Shown here piece after piece: positions 1 to 8,772 of a stretch of DNA of 64,000 nucleotides (position 1 is the stretch's first letter; every line of letters begins with the position of its first letter). The stretch is taken from positions 62,001 to 126,000 of the forward strand of contig NZ_BMIN01000007.1 of the NCBI RefSeq assembly GCF_014642405.1, read 5' to 3'. The stretch comes from Pontibacillus salipaludis (GTDB lineage: Bacteria; Bacillota; Bacilli; Bacillales; BH030062). The position numbers and the translations under genes are program-made. The notes beneath the pieces are model-generated. The model was not told the DNA's origin. It was given only the letters and a program-made list of their open reading frames with translations, and did no database searches.

Positions 1-1
1 T

Positions 2-478
2 ACAGGCTTGATCTTTGTCATAACCGGAATGTTCATTCTCCTGGCGAACTTAGAAATCATTCCAATGCCAAGGGCTTCTGTTGCTTGGCCGGCTTTTATT
101 CTACTCCCTGCTGTCGGTTTTCACGCTGGCTTTTTCTTATCGGGACGAAAAAGAGAATTAGCCGGTCTACTTGTACCAGGTGGCATTCTGCTTGTTATCA
201 GTCTATTATTCTTCTTTGAAACAGCAACAAGCTTTTCTTATTCAGGGCACACATGGCCTGTCTATTTACTAGCTCCAGCCTTTGGATTATTTGAACTTTG
301 GTACTTTGGTAAACGCGAGAAGGGACTCTTAATTCCCATTAGCATCCTTACTGGTATCGCAGTCTTCTCCTGGGGCGAGATGCTCATGTCTGCAGTTGGA
401 CGATTATGGCCTGTCATCTTTATTTTAATAGGGGTTTACTTACTGTTTGGAAGAAGAAAAGCGAAAGGCATTGACTAA
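2..478 (+). CDS. Integral membrane protein, 5' end outside window (DUF5668/LiaF-like)
   Basis: The reading frame is open from base 2, so the true start lies upstream and this is a partial gene. About 158 residues are visible. It is almost wholly hydrophobic, with four to five membrane segments separated by short basic loops, and it ends in a short Arg/Lys-rich tail after a WPVIFILIGVYLLF segment. That closing segment resembles the small DUF5668/LiaF-type membrane domains of Bacillaceae. No catalytic motif is visible. An internal TTG at 8 could be read as a start but has no ribosome site in view. The role is unknown; a cell-envelope sensing or structural role is only a guess from the family resemblance. 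Confidence 0.6.
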   Translation, partial: TGLIFVITGMFILLANLEIIPMPRASVAWPAFILLPAVGFHAGFFLSGRKRELAGLLVPGGILLVISLLFFFETATSFSYSGHTWPVYLLAPAFGLFELWYFGKREKGLLIPISILTGIAVFSWGEMLMSAVGRLWPVIFILIGVYLLFGRRKAKGID

Positions 479-521
479 GAAATAAGAAGTAAAGCTACCA
501 TTTCAAATGAAAACACAAATG

Positions 522-570
522 AACCAAAACGCATGGTATTTCCCCATTGGAAATCACATGCGTTTTGGTT
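522..570. terminator. Bidirectional intrinsic terminator
   Basis: A 14-bp perfect inverted repeat (522-535 with 557-570) encloses a second, shorter hairpin. It lies between two genes that converge on it. The arms begin AACCAAAA and end TTTTGGTT, giving A/T tracts suitable for termination in both directions. Confidence 0.75.
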
Positions 571-592
571 TAACGATTTAAGCTAAACTTGG

Positions 593-1486
593 TTAAAAGA
601 ATAATTTTGGTTTAGAAGAAGTGTTCGTCTGTTTCTTATCAGATGTAGGTTGAGCTTCTACTAATGAATCGCAGGTCGTATCAAATTGAAAAGGAATCGC
701 TTGTTTGTATGGAGGCGGAAGCAGTTTAGCATTTCTGTTCTCTCGGTAGTGAATGTCTACAGGGTCCCCTTCTGAGTTATAGTCCTGTTGAAGCTGGTTT
801 ACTACGATATGACCGATTTGTCTTCCGAGTCTTAGCCCTTCATCATTATCAATCGGAAAGTGAACCCCTGCATATAACCTGGATACTGCACATTCTTCTG
901 CTAGCTTACGGAGGCGGCGTTTTTCTGCTGGAAAGAAGTAGCTAAGAATCGCTTCAGCTGCCCCTGCCACAGCCGCATGTCCTGATGGGTAGGATGGGTG
1001 TCTTGGTGTACATATGACTGTAACTAGTTCGTCATCTAGTTGATTTGGACGGGCCACAAGCCACTTGAATTTCAGGTACCATGCGATCACAAACGCATCA
1101 TTAATTCCAGCTTGAAGAGCAGCTAAAATTCTACCAGCTCGAGGCGCTTCTACACCATACGTATCAATTAGAATGTCTGCAATCGGAGTCCATTGTTTCG
1201 TAGCAGGACCTCTCGACCAATAATAAGCAATTTCTTCTTCCTCTTTGGTCAGTTCAGCCAATGTTCGTTTCACTTTGTTTAATTGAGCATTCCAATTAAT
1301 CGTGTTTGGATGACGAATCTCTAAATCTATAGGTTTTCCATCTATTGTTGAAAAACCACCTTCATCATTGTGCTTCACATAATAGGTGCTCCATGATCCG
1401 GAGTACGGTGTTTCGGGGTTAAGAGGTGGGTGTTCTTCGCCAGCATAGGGCAAATCCGTCCATAGTTCATAACCATGTTTATTCAT
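593..1486 (-). CDS. Vanadium-dependent haloperoxidase / PAP2-family phosphatase
   Basis: This encodes about 297 residues. The three-part PAP2/vanadium haloperoxidase signature is present: KxxxxxxRP (about residues 139-147), PSYPSGHA (about 164-171) and SRLYAGVHFPID (about 202-213). These residues bind vanadate or phosphate, and His in the last motif is the usual nucleophile or vanadate ligand. No signal peptide is obvious, so a cytoplasmic or non-classically exported enzyme is likely. Whether it is a haloperoxidase or an acid phosphatase cannot be told from motifs. The start at 1486 is chosen because GGTGAGG lies seven bases upstream; an upstream in-frame ATG at 1507 has no ribosome site. It is a single gene converging with the preceding one. 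Confidence 0.85.
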   Translation of the reverse strand: MNKHGYELWTDLPYAGEEHPPLNPETPYSGSWSTYYVKHNDEGGFSTIDGKPIDLEIRHPNTINWNAQLNKVKRTLAELTKEEEEIAYYWSRGPATKQWTPIADILIDTYGVEAPRAGRILAALQAGINDAFVIAWYLKFKWLVARPNQLDDELVTVICTPRHPSYPSGHAAVAGAAEAILSYFFPAEKRRLRKLAEECAVSRLYAGVHFPIDNDEGLRLGRQIGHIVVNQLQQDYNSEGDPVDIHYRENRNAKLLPPPYKQAIPFQFDTTCDSLVEAQPTSDKKQTNTSSKPKLFF

Positions 1487-1866
1487 CTTGATCCTCACCT
1501 TTTCCATAGATTTTCTTATAATTACTATATGGATGTGAGGTAAAAGCGTATAGTTCAGTGACCCATTTCTTTATATAATTGAGGGGCAATTATAAAGTTC
1601 ATCTATTGAATAAAATGGAAATTAAAGATAAAGTGATGCATATAGGAAGTGTGTAGCCACATAGCTACATGCTTTTTTGAATGATTTTCGAAACGGACCC
1701 TACCCTTACAAATTATTTTTAGAACCCTCTATACAAAGACTTATAAATAAAGGATTTCCTCAAGTTTTGTCGTAATGAGGATATATGTTCTGATTCTAAC
1801 ACGACGATCAAAACGTACATTGAAAGGGTAGATAAAAAAGGAATGAAAAGAAAAGGTGTGTGGAAT
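1487..1866. other. Intergenic region without a supported gene
   Basis: This 380-bp A/T-rich gap separates two divergently read genes. A small hairpin (TGTAGC with GCTACA, about 1655-1673) is followed by six T and could be a weak terminator, but no gene reads into it. Promoters for both neighbours must lie here; none was convincing enough to place. Confidence 0.4.
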
Positions 1867-2787
1867 ATGAAACGATTGTTGTCATTCGTTGCAGCAATGC
1901 TCCTATTAAGCGTAAGTCTAACTCAAGCCGTATCCGCTTCTACATCAGGAGGCGAGGGGATTAACGAGAAACTAGGCGTGCCCATTGTGGTGTACGGAGA
2001 AACATTGACGGATGCGCAGGAAGAAGAAGTGAGAAACCAATTAGATGTAGAAAACCAGGATACCGTTGATGAATATAGTGTAAACGGTCAGGATATCGCT
2101 AATTACATTGGAGGCAATCCCAATTCAAGAATGTATTCTTCTGTAAAAATCACGCCCGAAGAAGAAGGCACAGGGGTAACCGTAAATTTAATAACACCTG
2201 ACAACATTACACAAGTTACAAAAGAAATGTATAAAAACGCCCTTTTAACAGCAGGCGTATCAGATGCGACAGTCGACGTCGCTTCACCCGTTAAAGTAAG
2301 TGGACATTCGGCATTAACAGGAATCTATAAAGCATATGATGAAAAAGGAGTTAAATTAGACTCTGATCGCATGAAGGTGGCTAGTGAGGAACTTGATGTA
2401 GCTACTAAACTCGCAGAAGAGTCTGGAATGAGCAAAGAAGAAGTAAGTCAGCTCATCTCTCAAATTAAGAAAGAAATCGCAGAGCAAAATCCAGCCACAC
2501 GAGAAGAAGTTGAAAGAATCGTTCAAAACCAGTTGGATTCACTAAACATCAACTTAAGCCCTGAAGATGTAGAACTGCTCACCAACCTATTTGATCAAAT
2601 ACGCTCACTCAATATTAACTTCGATGAACTCCAAAAGCAGTTAGAAGATATTACAGCAAGTGCCAAGGAACTATTAAATGACGAAGGATTTTGGAACAGC
2701 GTTCAGAACTTCTTCGAAAAGATCTTAAATGCAATCAGTGATCTGATTAGCTCGTTAATTAATGGAATTAGAAATATTTTTGCTTAA
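1867..2787 (+). CDS. Secreted DUF1002 family protein
   Basis: This encodes about 306 residues with a clear Sec signal peptide (KRLL, then a hydrophobic stretch ending near ALSVSA-type residues about 20-26). The mature N-terminal part matches the DUF1002 family, with its typical ITPEE..GTGVTVNLITPDNIT segment and the ASPVKVSGHSALTGIYKAY segment about residues 140-165. The C-terminal third is helical and amphipathic. The function of the family is unknown; it is exported in Gram-positive bacteria. The start at 1867 is preferred over an ATG at 1843 because AAAGGTG precedes it and the signal peptide then begins normally. A strong terminator follows directly, so it is monocistronic. Confidence 0.8.
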   Translation: MKRLLSFVAAMLLLSVSLTQAVSASTSGGEGINEKLGVPIVVYGETLTDAQEEEVRNQLDVENQDTVDEYSVNGQDIANYIGGNPNSRMYSSVKITPEEEGTGVTVNLITPDNITQVTKEMYKNALLTAGVSDATVDVASPVKVSGHSALTGIYKAYDEKGVKLDSDRMKVASEELDVATKLAEESGMSKEEVSQLISQIKKEIAEQNPATREEVERIVQNQLDSLNINLSPEDVELLTNLFDQIRSLNINFDELQKQLEDITASAKELLNDEGFWNSVQNFFEKILNAISDLISSLINGIRNIFA

Positions 2788-2790
2788 AAT

Positions 2791-2816
2791 AAAAAGGACG
2801 CTTAAGCGTCCTTTTT
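2791..2816. terminator. Bidirectional intrinsic terminator
   Basis: AAAAAGGACGC and GCGTCCTTTTT are separated by TTAA. The hairpin is flanked by T/A tracts and sits between two convergent genes, serving both. Confidence 0.9.
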
Positions 2817-3174
2817 ATTTTATTTGACCATCCATGTATTGTCTCCTTGTGTTATTTGCATCTCTCAACCATTCATTAAGAAGAGACTTTTTAATAATAA
2901 GTTCATCTTCTACCTTCGTATAAGGAAAACGTTTCCCACTGATCATGTGAGGATACTTCTCTTCTAGTCTTATAACCCTCTCTAGTGAGGCATTACTAAT
3001 TCTTAAATAATCAGCAGCCTCAGAAAGTGAGAGGACTTCACCAAATTCTTGCGTTTCTTCCTCCTCGTAAGCTAATGCCTTATTGTTCCTATTTCCTTCT
3101 ATAGATTTCCCAATCCACAAACTACTGAAAACGATTGATACAGCTATTATGATGATGGAATACTCTTTTTTCAC
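2815..3174 (-). CDS. Membrane-anchored helix-turn-helix protein
   Basis: This encodes 119 residues. One N-terminal membrane segment (about residues 5-22) is followed by an acidic linker and then an excisionase/MerR-like HTH: LSLSEAADYLRISNASLERVIRL at about 48-70. The C-terminal helix is basic. The arrangement suggests a small DNA-binding domain tethered to the inner face of the membrane, or possibly a protein-protein HTH. The start is GTG at 3174 with GGGAGGAG just upstream. It converges on the DUF1002 gene and diverges from the MFS gene. No specific function is recognised. Confidence 0.7.
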   Translation of the reverse strand: MKKEYSIIIIAVSIVFSSLWIGKSIEGNRNNKALAYEEEETQEFGEVLSLSEAADYLRISNASLERVIRLEEKYPHMISGKRFPYTKVEDELIIKKSLLNEWLRDANNTRRQYMDGQIK

Positions 3175-3303
3175 CTTACTCCTCCCATAATCAACTTAAA
3201 ATTTTCATAAACAATTCCACTCGAAAAATTGCTAATTAAATCACCAATATTTGAGCAGATCCTTACTTCAAAAACTCTTACACTCATATGTAGAGGTGAT
3301 CCT

Positions 3304-4542
3304 ATGTATAAACTCATTATAAAAAAACAGCCTATCCGAAATTATATGTTAGCTGGTGGCATTTCCCGGTTAGGTGATGTCCTTGCTGGAATGGCTTTTC
3401 TATTCTTAGCTTATGAGCTCACGGAATCAACATTACTTACATCTGTGATGGCAATGGCCGAAACTGTACCGTATTTACTGTTTGGATTAGTTGGTGGAGC
3501 GATCGCAGATGTTTGGCCAACGAAGAAATTATTAATCTTTTCCGATATGGTCAGAATCCCTTTAGCCCTTGCTGTTGTCTTGCTATATGAAATCGACCTA
3601 CTCTATTATCCTACTTTACTCGTTATTAGCTTTCTTATACAAAGTGTAAGTTGCTTCTTTAACCCGGCTCATCGTTTAGTCCTTCCTCAAATTACTAATC
3701 TATCTGAAAGAACAGCTGCTAATAGCCTTTACGATACACTTACGAGGGGAGTCACTGTTTTAAGTCCAATCTTATCCATTTGGCTTATCGATACATTTGG
3801 ATTTGTCCATTTTTTTACGGTTGATGCAATTACATATGCGGTGAGCGCTGTACTAATTTACAATATTCCCATTCATAAAAAAACTCAGAGAGGTTTTTTT
3901 TCCTTGCAAATGATCCACGCACACATTCGCGAATTTGCCAATTGGAGCATGTCATATGCTGTGTTAAAGCGCTTATTTCTATCTACATTTGTCATTGTAT
4001 TGTTAAATACGTGGGTGTGGGACGTTGGATTACTACTCGCTTTAAACGAGATGAGTCAGCAACCTGAAAAGATTTATACAACTTTGCAAGGAGTTTATGG
4101 AATTACGGTTATTCTTACCAATATCTTAATCCCCTTCTTTTTTAGAAAAATGAGCTTAAAGACATATTTCACAGGAACCATCATTTGGGGAGTTGGGCTT
4201 ACGTATTACGCGTTGTTATACGATATCCAACATTTTTTTATTGGTGTAATCATTGTTGGAATAGGTTTACCGCTAGCAGGATTAACCCGCGTATATCTGT
4301 TACAAACCATTGTCCCCGAAGATAAGCTAGGAAGAGCGTTTAGCTTTAATGCAGTGCTTTTGTACTTAGCAAACACGATGGCATTATTCATCTTTGGCTT
4401 TCTCGCAACCCTATTCTCTGTTCAACTCATTATGATTGTAAATGGAGTGCTTATTCTAATCGTTTCGATACTGGGCTTACTTCATGCTTTTGTGTTGTCT
4501 TCGAAACATAGTCGGCGTTTTATGGTAAACCTTTCTAAATAG
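3304..4542 (+). CDS. MFS transporter, probable drug/macrolide-type efflux
   Basis: This encodes about 412 residues with about twelve membrane segments, typical of the major facilitator superfamily. The MFS loop 2-3 region (GGAIADVWPTKKLLIFSDMVRI, about residues 65-86) resembles MFS_3/EntS and macrolide-efflux proteins. The role would be proton-coupled export of an unknown compound. The start at 3304 has AGAGGTGAT just upstream; a longer frame from 3229 lacks a ribosome site. Its 3' end overlaps the convergent AraC-type gene by 66 bp. That overlap makes mutual transcriptional interference possible. Confidence 0.85.
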   Translation: MYKLIIKKQPIRNYMLAGGISRLGDVLAGMAFLFLAYELTESTLLTSVMAMAETVPYLLFGLVGGAIADVWPTKKLLIFSDMVRIPLALAVVLLYEIDLLYYPTLLVISFLIQSVSCFFNPAHRLVLPQITNLSERTAANSLYDTLTRGVTVLSPILSIWLIDTFGFVHFFTVDAITYAVSAVLIYNIPIHKKTQRGFFSLQMIHAHIREFANWSMSYAVLKRLFLSTFVIVLLNTWVWDVGLLLALNEMSQQPEKIYTTLQGVYGITVILTNILIPFFFRKMSLKTYFTGTIIWGVGLTYYALLYDIQHFFIGVIIVGIGLPLAGLTRVYLLQTIVPEDKLGRAFSFNAVLLYLANTMALFIFGFLATLFSVQLIMIVNGVLILIVSILGLLHAFVLSSKHSRRFMVNLSK

Positions 4543-5280
4543 AGCATTGTACGAAGAGACACTATGAAAACCATGCCTTAGAGCTATCTCTAAAACTGGT
4601 TTAGTTGTAACCATTAAGTCTGTTTGACTACGTAAGAGACGATAAGTTTGCAACCATGAATAAGGGGCCATTCCCGTTGTTCTCTTAAATTGATGAGCAA
4701 ACTGATACTTATTTAAGCCGTAAACAGAAGCCATTTCATCTAAGGTCCAATCAAACGTGTAACTTTCTCTTAAAGCATCGATTACTCTTTGTAAATTCTC
4801 CTCAGACTTTAATGACGGAAACTCGTCCATATGAGAGCCATTCCCGTATTTTACAAGCAAAAGCGCCAGCTGGGGAATACTGTGATCGAGAAAGTATTTT
4901 ATTTCCTTTTCATCATTTGCTTCATCTATATAATCTCTTACAAATGTAGTCCATTGGGTGATACGGGGATGCTTATAGGAAAACCTCGCAAATTCTATAT
5001 CTGTATTTTGCCCTAAATCATACTGACACTCTTCTATAGTGTCAGTATTTAACTCAATCAAAAACTTCTCTTTTGTTACTTGAAGTTGTTTATGAGAATC
5101 GTTCGGGTTAAACACCATAAAACCATCTTTTGGTATGGATATATCCCCTATAAGCGTTTGGTACTTACCTTTTCCTAAAGGAGAAAAGATAACTTTATAA
5201 CATGGATCTATTCTCCAATCTCGTTCACCCAGTCTTTCATTTCGTTTTAAAAGTACTCCGTTCTTATGTTCTATAAGCAA
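4477..5280 (-). CDS. AraC-family transcriptional regulator
   Basis: This encodes 267 residues. The N-terminal half is a cupin-like sensing domain (FMVFNPNDSHKQLQ, about 55-68). The C-terminal 100 residues form the double HTH of AraC regulators: WTLDEMASVYGLNKYQFAHQFKRTTG (about 177-202) and a second helix pair ending SSYNALFRKVYHKTPTMFR (about 241-259). The start is TTG at 5280 with AAGGGG upstream. It is the last gene of a three-gene minus-strand unit (serine hydrolase, cupin, this gene) with gaps of only 12 and 18 bp, so it may respond to a substrate of that hydrolase. Its end overlaps the convergent MFS gene. Confidence 0.88.
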   Translation of the reverse strand: MLIEHKNGVLLKRNERLGERDWRIDPCYKVIFSPLGKGKYQTLIGDISIPKDGFMVFNPNDSHKQLQVTKEKFLIELNTDTIEECQYDLGQNTDIEFARFSYKHPRITQWTTFVRDYIDEANDEKEIKYFLDHSIPQLALLLVKYGNGSHMDEFPSLKSEENLQRVIDALRESYTFDWTLDEMASVYGLNKYQFAHQFKRTTGMAPYSWLQTYRLLRSQTDLMVTTKPVLEIALRHGFHSVSSYNALFRKVYHKTPTMFRRQHKSMK

Positions 5281-5298
5281 CTTCTATTCCCCTTTATA

Positions 5299-5649
5299 TC
5301 ATTGTGATGCCATTAAAGAAGGCGTGACTCCGTCCCCTTCAATGACAATAGCGATTAACCCTTTTTCTGTACGGGTCTCATGCTTCTCCCCTTTCCCCCA
5401 AAATACGGCCTCACCTTCAGAAATCGATACATACTCTTGCTCCTCTCCGCAAACCGTTCCTTCACCTTTAATAACAAGAAGCAATTGGTTGACAACAGCG
5501 GGGTGATACCCTATTCTCCCGCCCTCTTGTAAATGCATACACGTTACATATGTTTTTTCCTCTGTCACCACTACCTTAGACATAATGAAATCTGAGCCAA
5601 ATTCTGTAATCGGCTTCCCTACCCTTTCATCAAACCGAAACCACTCCAT
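5299..5649 (-). CDS. Small cupin-domain protein
   Basis: This encodes 116 residues forming one beta-barrel cupin. A conserved GxxxxxH-like motif (GGRIGYHPAVVNQLLLVIKGEG, about 43-64) and a second motif around EAVFWGKGEKHET (about 80-92) supply possible metal ligands. There is no fused domain, so the substrate is unknown; small cupins of this kind are often sugar-phosphate isomerases, metal-binding sensors or stress proteins. It sits 12 bp after the serine hydrolase and 18 bp before the AraC regulator, so it is almost certainly co-transcribed. The start ATG has GGGATAGGT upstream. Confidence 0.75.
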   Translation of the reverse strand: MEWFRFDERVGKPITEFGSDFIMSKVVVTEEKTYVTCMHLQEGGRIGYHPAVVNQLLLVIKGEGTVCGEEQEYVSISEGEAVFWGKGEKHETRTEKGLIAIVIEGDGVTPSLMASQ

Positions 5650-5661
5650 ACCTATCCCGCC

Positions 5662-6696
5662 TTAATCGATTAGTGTGTCTTCTACTGCTTTCATCACATC
5701 ATACGCGTCATCACTATGGTTAGAAGGGACAGCTAGTACAATATCTGCATTTGGATAATAAGCCGAATGAAAACTTACACCAGGATCATATCCCATGACA
5801 TGGTATTTGTAGATTTGTTCTTCCTTGTTGTGAATCCATAACCCATACCCATAGTAAACATCTTTCCTCACATCAACATGGGCTGTAAACATTTCGTGCT
5901 GTGTTTCTTCTCCTAGAAGACGCCCTCCAGTAAGTGCATTCCAAAGCCTCCCCATATCAGGTGCGGTTACGTATGCCCCGCCGTCAGCTCCCCCAATAAC
6001 AGGAATAGAATACTGGTTGGTTTTCCATGAGCCATCATCTAACTCCACATAACCATAAGCCACATTACTTGGAAGCTGATCAAGAGCAAAGTATCCCGAA
6101 CTCATCATCCCAGCTGGTTTAAATACGTGCTCTTCTATGTATTCCTGAAACTTCATACCTGTCTGAGCTTCTACCACAAGCCCAAGTAAGATATATCCCG
6201 CATTGTTATAATGAAAATCGTCACCGGGTTGAAACTTCATTCTCCCTTTTTCAAACATTGGTAAGAAATCACTACAATTCCTGAGTGTATACATAGGAAC
6301 AGTCTTCCATAGTGCTTCAAAATCATCCATTTCTTCTTCATCAAAATAATCAGGAATGCCCGATGTATGAGTGAGTAAATGATGGATGGTTATTCCCTCA
6401 TCAAAGGTAGGGAAAGATTGATCAACACAATGGGATAGTTTTGAATAAAATGTTATGACCCCTTTATCAACAAGCTGACAGATTGCAATAGCTGTAAATA
6501 ACTTACACCCAGAAGCGATCCCGAACCGAGTATCTATGGTATTCTTTCTTTCTTCTGAACGATTGGCATCTCCCCCTGCTGCTTCAAATAAGACTTCATT
6601 CTTTTGCTCTATATAGATCGATCCAGAGAAATGTGTCCGTAGCATCTGATCCTCAAGCTTCTGCCGAATCGCAATAGCTGATCGATTCATATTCAT
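5662..6696 (-). CDS. Serine hydrolase of the beta-lactamase / penicillin-binding-like family
   Basis: This encodes about 344 residues. The class C beta-lactamase fold signature is visible: SGCK (SxxK, about residues 62-65) for the nucleophile and general base, and YNN (about 163-165) for the second motif; GADGGAY further on fills the role of the KTG region. There is no signal peptide, so it acts in the cytoplasm, and an esterase, D-amino-acid peptidase or amidase activity is more likely than drug resistance. The start ATG at 6696 is five bases after AAGGGG; a GTG two codons earlier is too close to the ribosome site. It is first of three co-directional genes with a cupin and an AraC regulator. 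Confidence 0.82.
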   Translation of the reverse strand: MNMNRSAIAIRQKLEDQMLRTHFSGSIYIEQKNEVLFEAAGGDANRSEERKNTIDTRFGIASGCKLFTAIAICQLVDKGVITFYSKLSHCVDQSFPTFDEGITIHHLLTHTSGIPDYFDEEEMDDFEALWKTVPMYTLRNCSDFLPMFEKGRMKFQPGDDFHYNNAGYILLGLVVEAQTGMKFQEYIEEHVFKPAGMMSSGYFALDQLPSNVAYGYVELDDGSWKTNQYSIPVIGGADGGAYVTAPDMGRLWNALTGGRLLGEETQHEMFTAHVDVRKDVYYGYGLWIHNKEEQIYKYHVMGYDPGVSFHSAYYPNADIVLAVPSNHSDDAYDVMKAVEDTLID

Positions 6697-6805
6697 CCGC
6701 ACCCCTTTTTTTACATTTATCTACACTATTTCCTTCTAATGTTATTTCAAGCTTAACAGAGAATATCCTTTATTTTCTAGAAGAATGGTCCTTTTAAAGT
6801 TAAAT

Positions 6806-6834
6806 GTTGACATTTACATTTACAAATCGTACCA
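6806..6834 (+). promoter_or_regulatory. Sigma-A promoter of the ArsR-like/MFS operon
   Basis: TTGACA at 6806-6811, a 17-bp spacer, then TACCAT at 6829-6834. It lies 66 bp upstream of the regulator's start and is covered by an inverted repeat, implying repression. Confidence 0.65.
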
Positions 6835-6867
6835 TGTTTGTAAATAATTGATTTGCATTTGCAAATC
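6817..6867. promoter_or_regulatory. Two operator-like inverted repeats
   Basis: The first repeat pairs ATTTACAAA (6817-6825) with TTTGTAAAT (6836-6844) and overlaps the -10 region. The second pairs TGATTTGC (6848-6855) with GCAAATCA (6860-6867), just downstream. Both share a TTTGYAAAT-like core. The placement suggests autorepression by the HTH regulator encoded immediately downstream, and possibly control of the divergent serine-hydrolase operon. Confidence 0.65.
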
Positions 6868-6900
6868 AATTTGCAAACGCAAATAAGAAAGGTGATTATA

Positions 6901-7383
6901 ATGAACAAAAAACATGAGATGAAAAAAGAAGTCATGAACGTTAATTGGGAACAACAAAAAGTACTATCTAATCCGCTAAGATCAAGATTGGTAGCTTTAC
7001 TGTACGAACAATCCATGACCCCTAAACAAGTAGCCGATTTAGTGGGGAAAAACCCCGGAACTGTTTACTATCACATTCAGCAGCTTGTAAAGCACGATAT
7101 CCTAGAAATTGAAAGCATTAATACCGAAAAAGGGATTGTAGAAAAATATTACACATCTAAAGCTAATGTATTTAAGAACCCAGAAGAAGTCTCTCCCTCA
7201 GGCCACGTTGATAGTAAGGCTGCAAATATTTATTTATCGAAGAAACTTTTAGATCAATTCAGTGAAGAGTTAGAGGAACTTCTTTTTAGATATGGACACT
7301 TATCTTATAAAGAAAAGGGTCATGAAGAGCAGTTACCATATGCTATTGAATTCCTTATAAAAGAATCTGGTGAGGAGGAATAA
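6901..7383 (+). CDS. ArsR-like winged-helix transcriptional regulator
   Basis: This encodes about 161 residues. A winged-helix domain of the ArsR/HTH_20 type occupies residues about 20-90 (LSNPLRSRLVALLYEQSMTP, then KQVADLVGKNPGTVYYHIQQLVKHDIL). The C-terminal half is helical and likely forms the dimer or ligand domain. No metal-binding cysteine pair of classical ArsR proteins is present, so it probably senses an organic ligand. The ATG at 6901 has AGAAAGGTGAT upstream. It ends five bases before the MFS gene, so the two form an operon in which the regulator most likely controls expression of the exporter through the inverted repeats upstream. Confidence 0.85.
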   Translation: MNKKHEMKKEVMNVNWEQQKVLSNPLRSRLVALLYEQSMTPKQVADLVGKNPGTVYYHIQQLVKHDILEIESINTEKGIVEKYYTSKANVFKNPEEVSPSGHVDSKAANIYLSKKLLDQFSEELEELLFRYGHLSYKEKGHEEQLPYAIEFLIKESGEEE

Positions 7384-7388
7384 TACAA

Positions 7389-8636
7389 ATGAAAAAAATA
7401 CCCCCATTTGTAATGGAAAGAAATTTTTTGATACTTATGTTAGGTGTTTTTGTTAATGGACTAGGAAGCGGGATATACTACGTCGCAGGGATGTTGCTCG
7501 TTTTGAATGTAAGCGGAAGTGTTCTTTATTCTGGATTTGCATTTTTCGCACTAACTTTAGCAAACACAATGTCTTTTTTAATTGCTCCATTAGCAAACTA
7601 TGCTAAATATAAGAATAGTTTAGTTTATAGCAACCTTATTAAAGCGATTATTTTATTCACCATACCATTAGTAAACTACACAATTGGATTAAATGTATGG
7701 TATGTCATTACCTTGCTATTCATCACTGCTCTCTTTACTCAATTTACATATCCAATCGAATCTACCATCTTACCTATAATCGTAGGAAAAGACCATGTCA
7801 TTGAAGCAAACTCCTATTTACAAACAATCCGTGAATCAATGGATATTGCTTTCATTGCAGGGGCAGGTATACTCATTTCCCTTATAGGTACGATTCCATC
7901 TATCACGATTACCGCTCTATGCCTAATCCTCGTATCCACCCTATATGCCTTTTTTAACTTCCAACAACCAGAACAGGACAGAGAAAAATCAAAGTCTATT
8001 GGATCTGCTGTGACGAGCTATTTTACAGACCTAAAAGCCGGATTTACCTATATAAGTAATTCGTTAGTTACACATATGATTTTTTCATTAGTCTTTATCA
8101 ACATGTCCATGGTAATCATGACAACCAACTTACCTGCCTTTTCACTTTTAAAGGGGAATGGTATTGAAGCGGTGTATGGCTTTTATTTAGCTTCTATGTC
8201 GCTAGGAGTGTTGCTAGGTTCAATTCTTTCTCCTAAACTAAAACATATCGATTTCGGAAAGTTGATTATCACTACATTTGCAGGTACAGGTTTTATGTGG
8301 ATTGGGACCTCCCTTTTACCATTAATCCCGTCCATGATTTTATTCTCTACTGGTGCCATTTCTCTTGGGATCATTAACATCCTTGTCTTTTCATCTATCC
8401 AGAAACAAGTAGAGACAGCTTATATCGGAAGAGTCATTACTGTCTTAACTAGCGCAGCAGGTTTAGGAATGCCTATAGGTTCTCTTATCGGTGGAGTTTT
8501 GGGTGAAACTTTTGCTCCAGAAATCCCTGTTATGATCTGTGGCATTTCGATGATTATCTTCAGTCTGTTTTGGTTAAGTAGCTCTGTATTACGTAAACTT
8601 CCTGGGATCGATCATGTACATCTATTTAGTTCATAA
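7389..8636 (+). CDS. MFS transporter, probable efflux pump
   Basis: This encodes 415 residues with ten to twelve hydrophobic membrane segments and charged loops typical of MFS_1/MFS_3 exporters. It begins MKKIPPF, with a membrane segment starting near residue 13. No sugar- or nitrate-specific signature is evident. It lies five bases downstream of an ArsR-like repressor and ends before a strong terminator, so its expression is probably induced by a toxic ligand sensed by that regulator. The substrate is not predictable from sequence. Confidence 0.85.
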   Translation: MKKIPPFVMERNFLILMLGVFVNGLGSGIYYVAGMLLVLNVSGSVLYSGFAFFALTLANTMSFLIAPLANYAKYKNSLVYSNLIKAIILFTIPLVNYTIGLNVWYVITLLFITALFTQFTYPIESTILPIIVGKDHVIEANSYLQTIRESMDIAFIAGAGILISLIGTIPSITITALCLILVSTLYAFFNFQQPEQDREKSKSIGSAVTSYFTDLKAGFTYISNSLVTHMIFSLVFINMSMVIMTTNLPAFSLLKGNGIEAVYGFYLASMSLGVLLGSILSPKLKHIDFGKLIITTFAGTGFMWIGTSLLPLIPSMILFSTGAISLGIINILVFSSIQKQVETAYIGRVITVLTSAAGLGMPIGSLIGGVLGETFAPEIPVMICGISMIIFSLFWLSSSVLRKLPGIDHVHLFSS

Positions 8637-8700
8637 GTTGTTTTAATTAAGAGGTGTATAGCTTAATATAGCAAGTATGTAAACAAGTCAAGATCATAAA

Positions 8701-8742
8701 AAAGTGGCGTGGGAATCTATTAATAGATTTCCACGCCACTTT
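8701..8742. terminator. Bidirectional intrinsic terminator
   Basis: An 18-bp nearly perfect stem (AAAGTGGCGTGG... with ...CCACGCCACTTT) lies between the MFS gene and the convergent permease gene. Confidence 0.85.
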
Positions 8743-8772
8743 AAACGGTTTAGTTTATAAGTAATCATACCA

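Noticed and set aside
1654-1680. Hairpin with six T between haloperoxidase and DUF1002 genes
   Set aside because: Stem is only about six base pairs and no gene reads into it; not listed as a terminator.
5662-6696. Beta-lactam resistance gene
   Set aside because: It has SxxK and YxN motifs, but no signal peptide and the context (cupin, AraC regulator) suggest a cytoplasmic esterase or peptidase.
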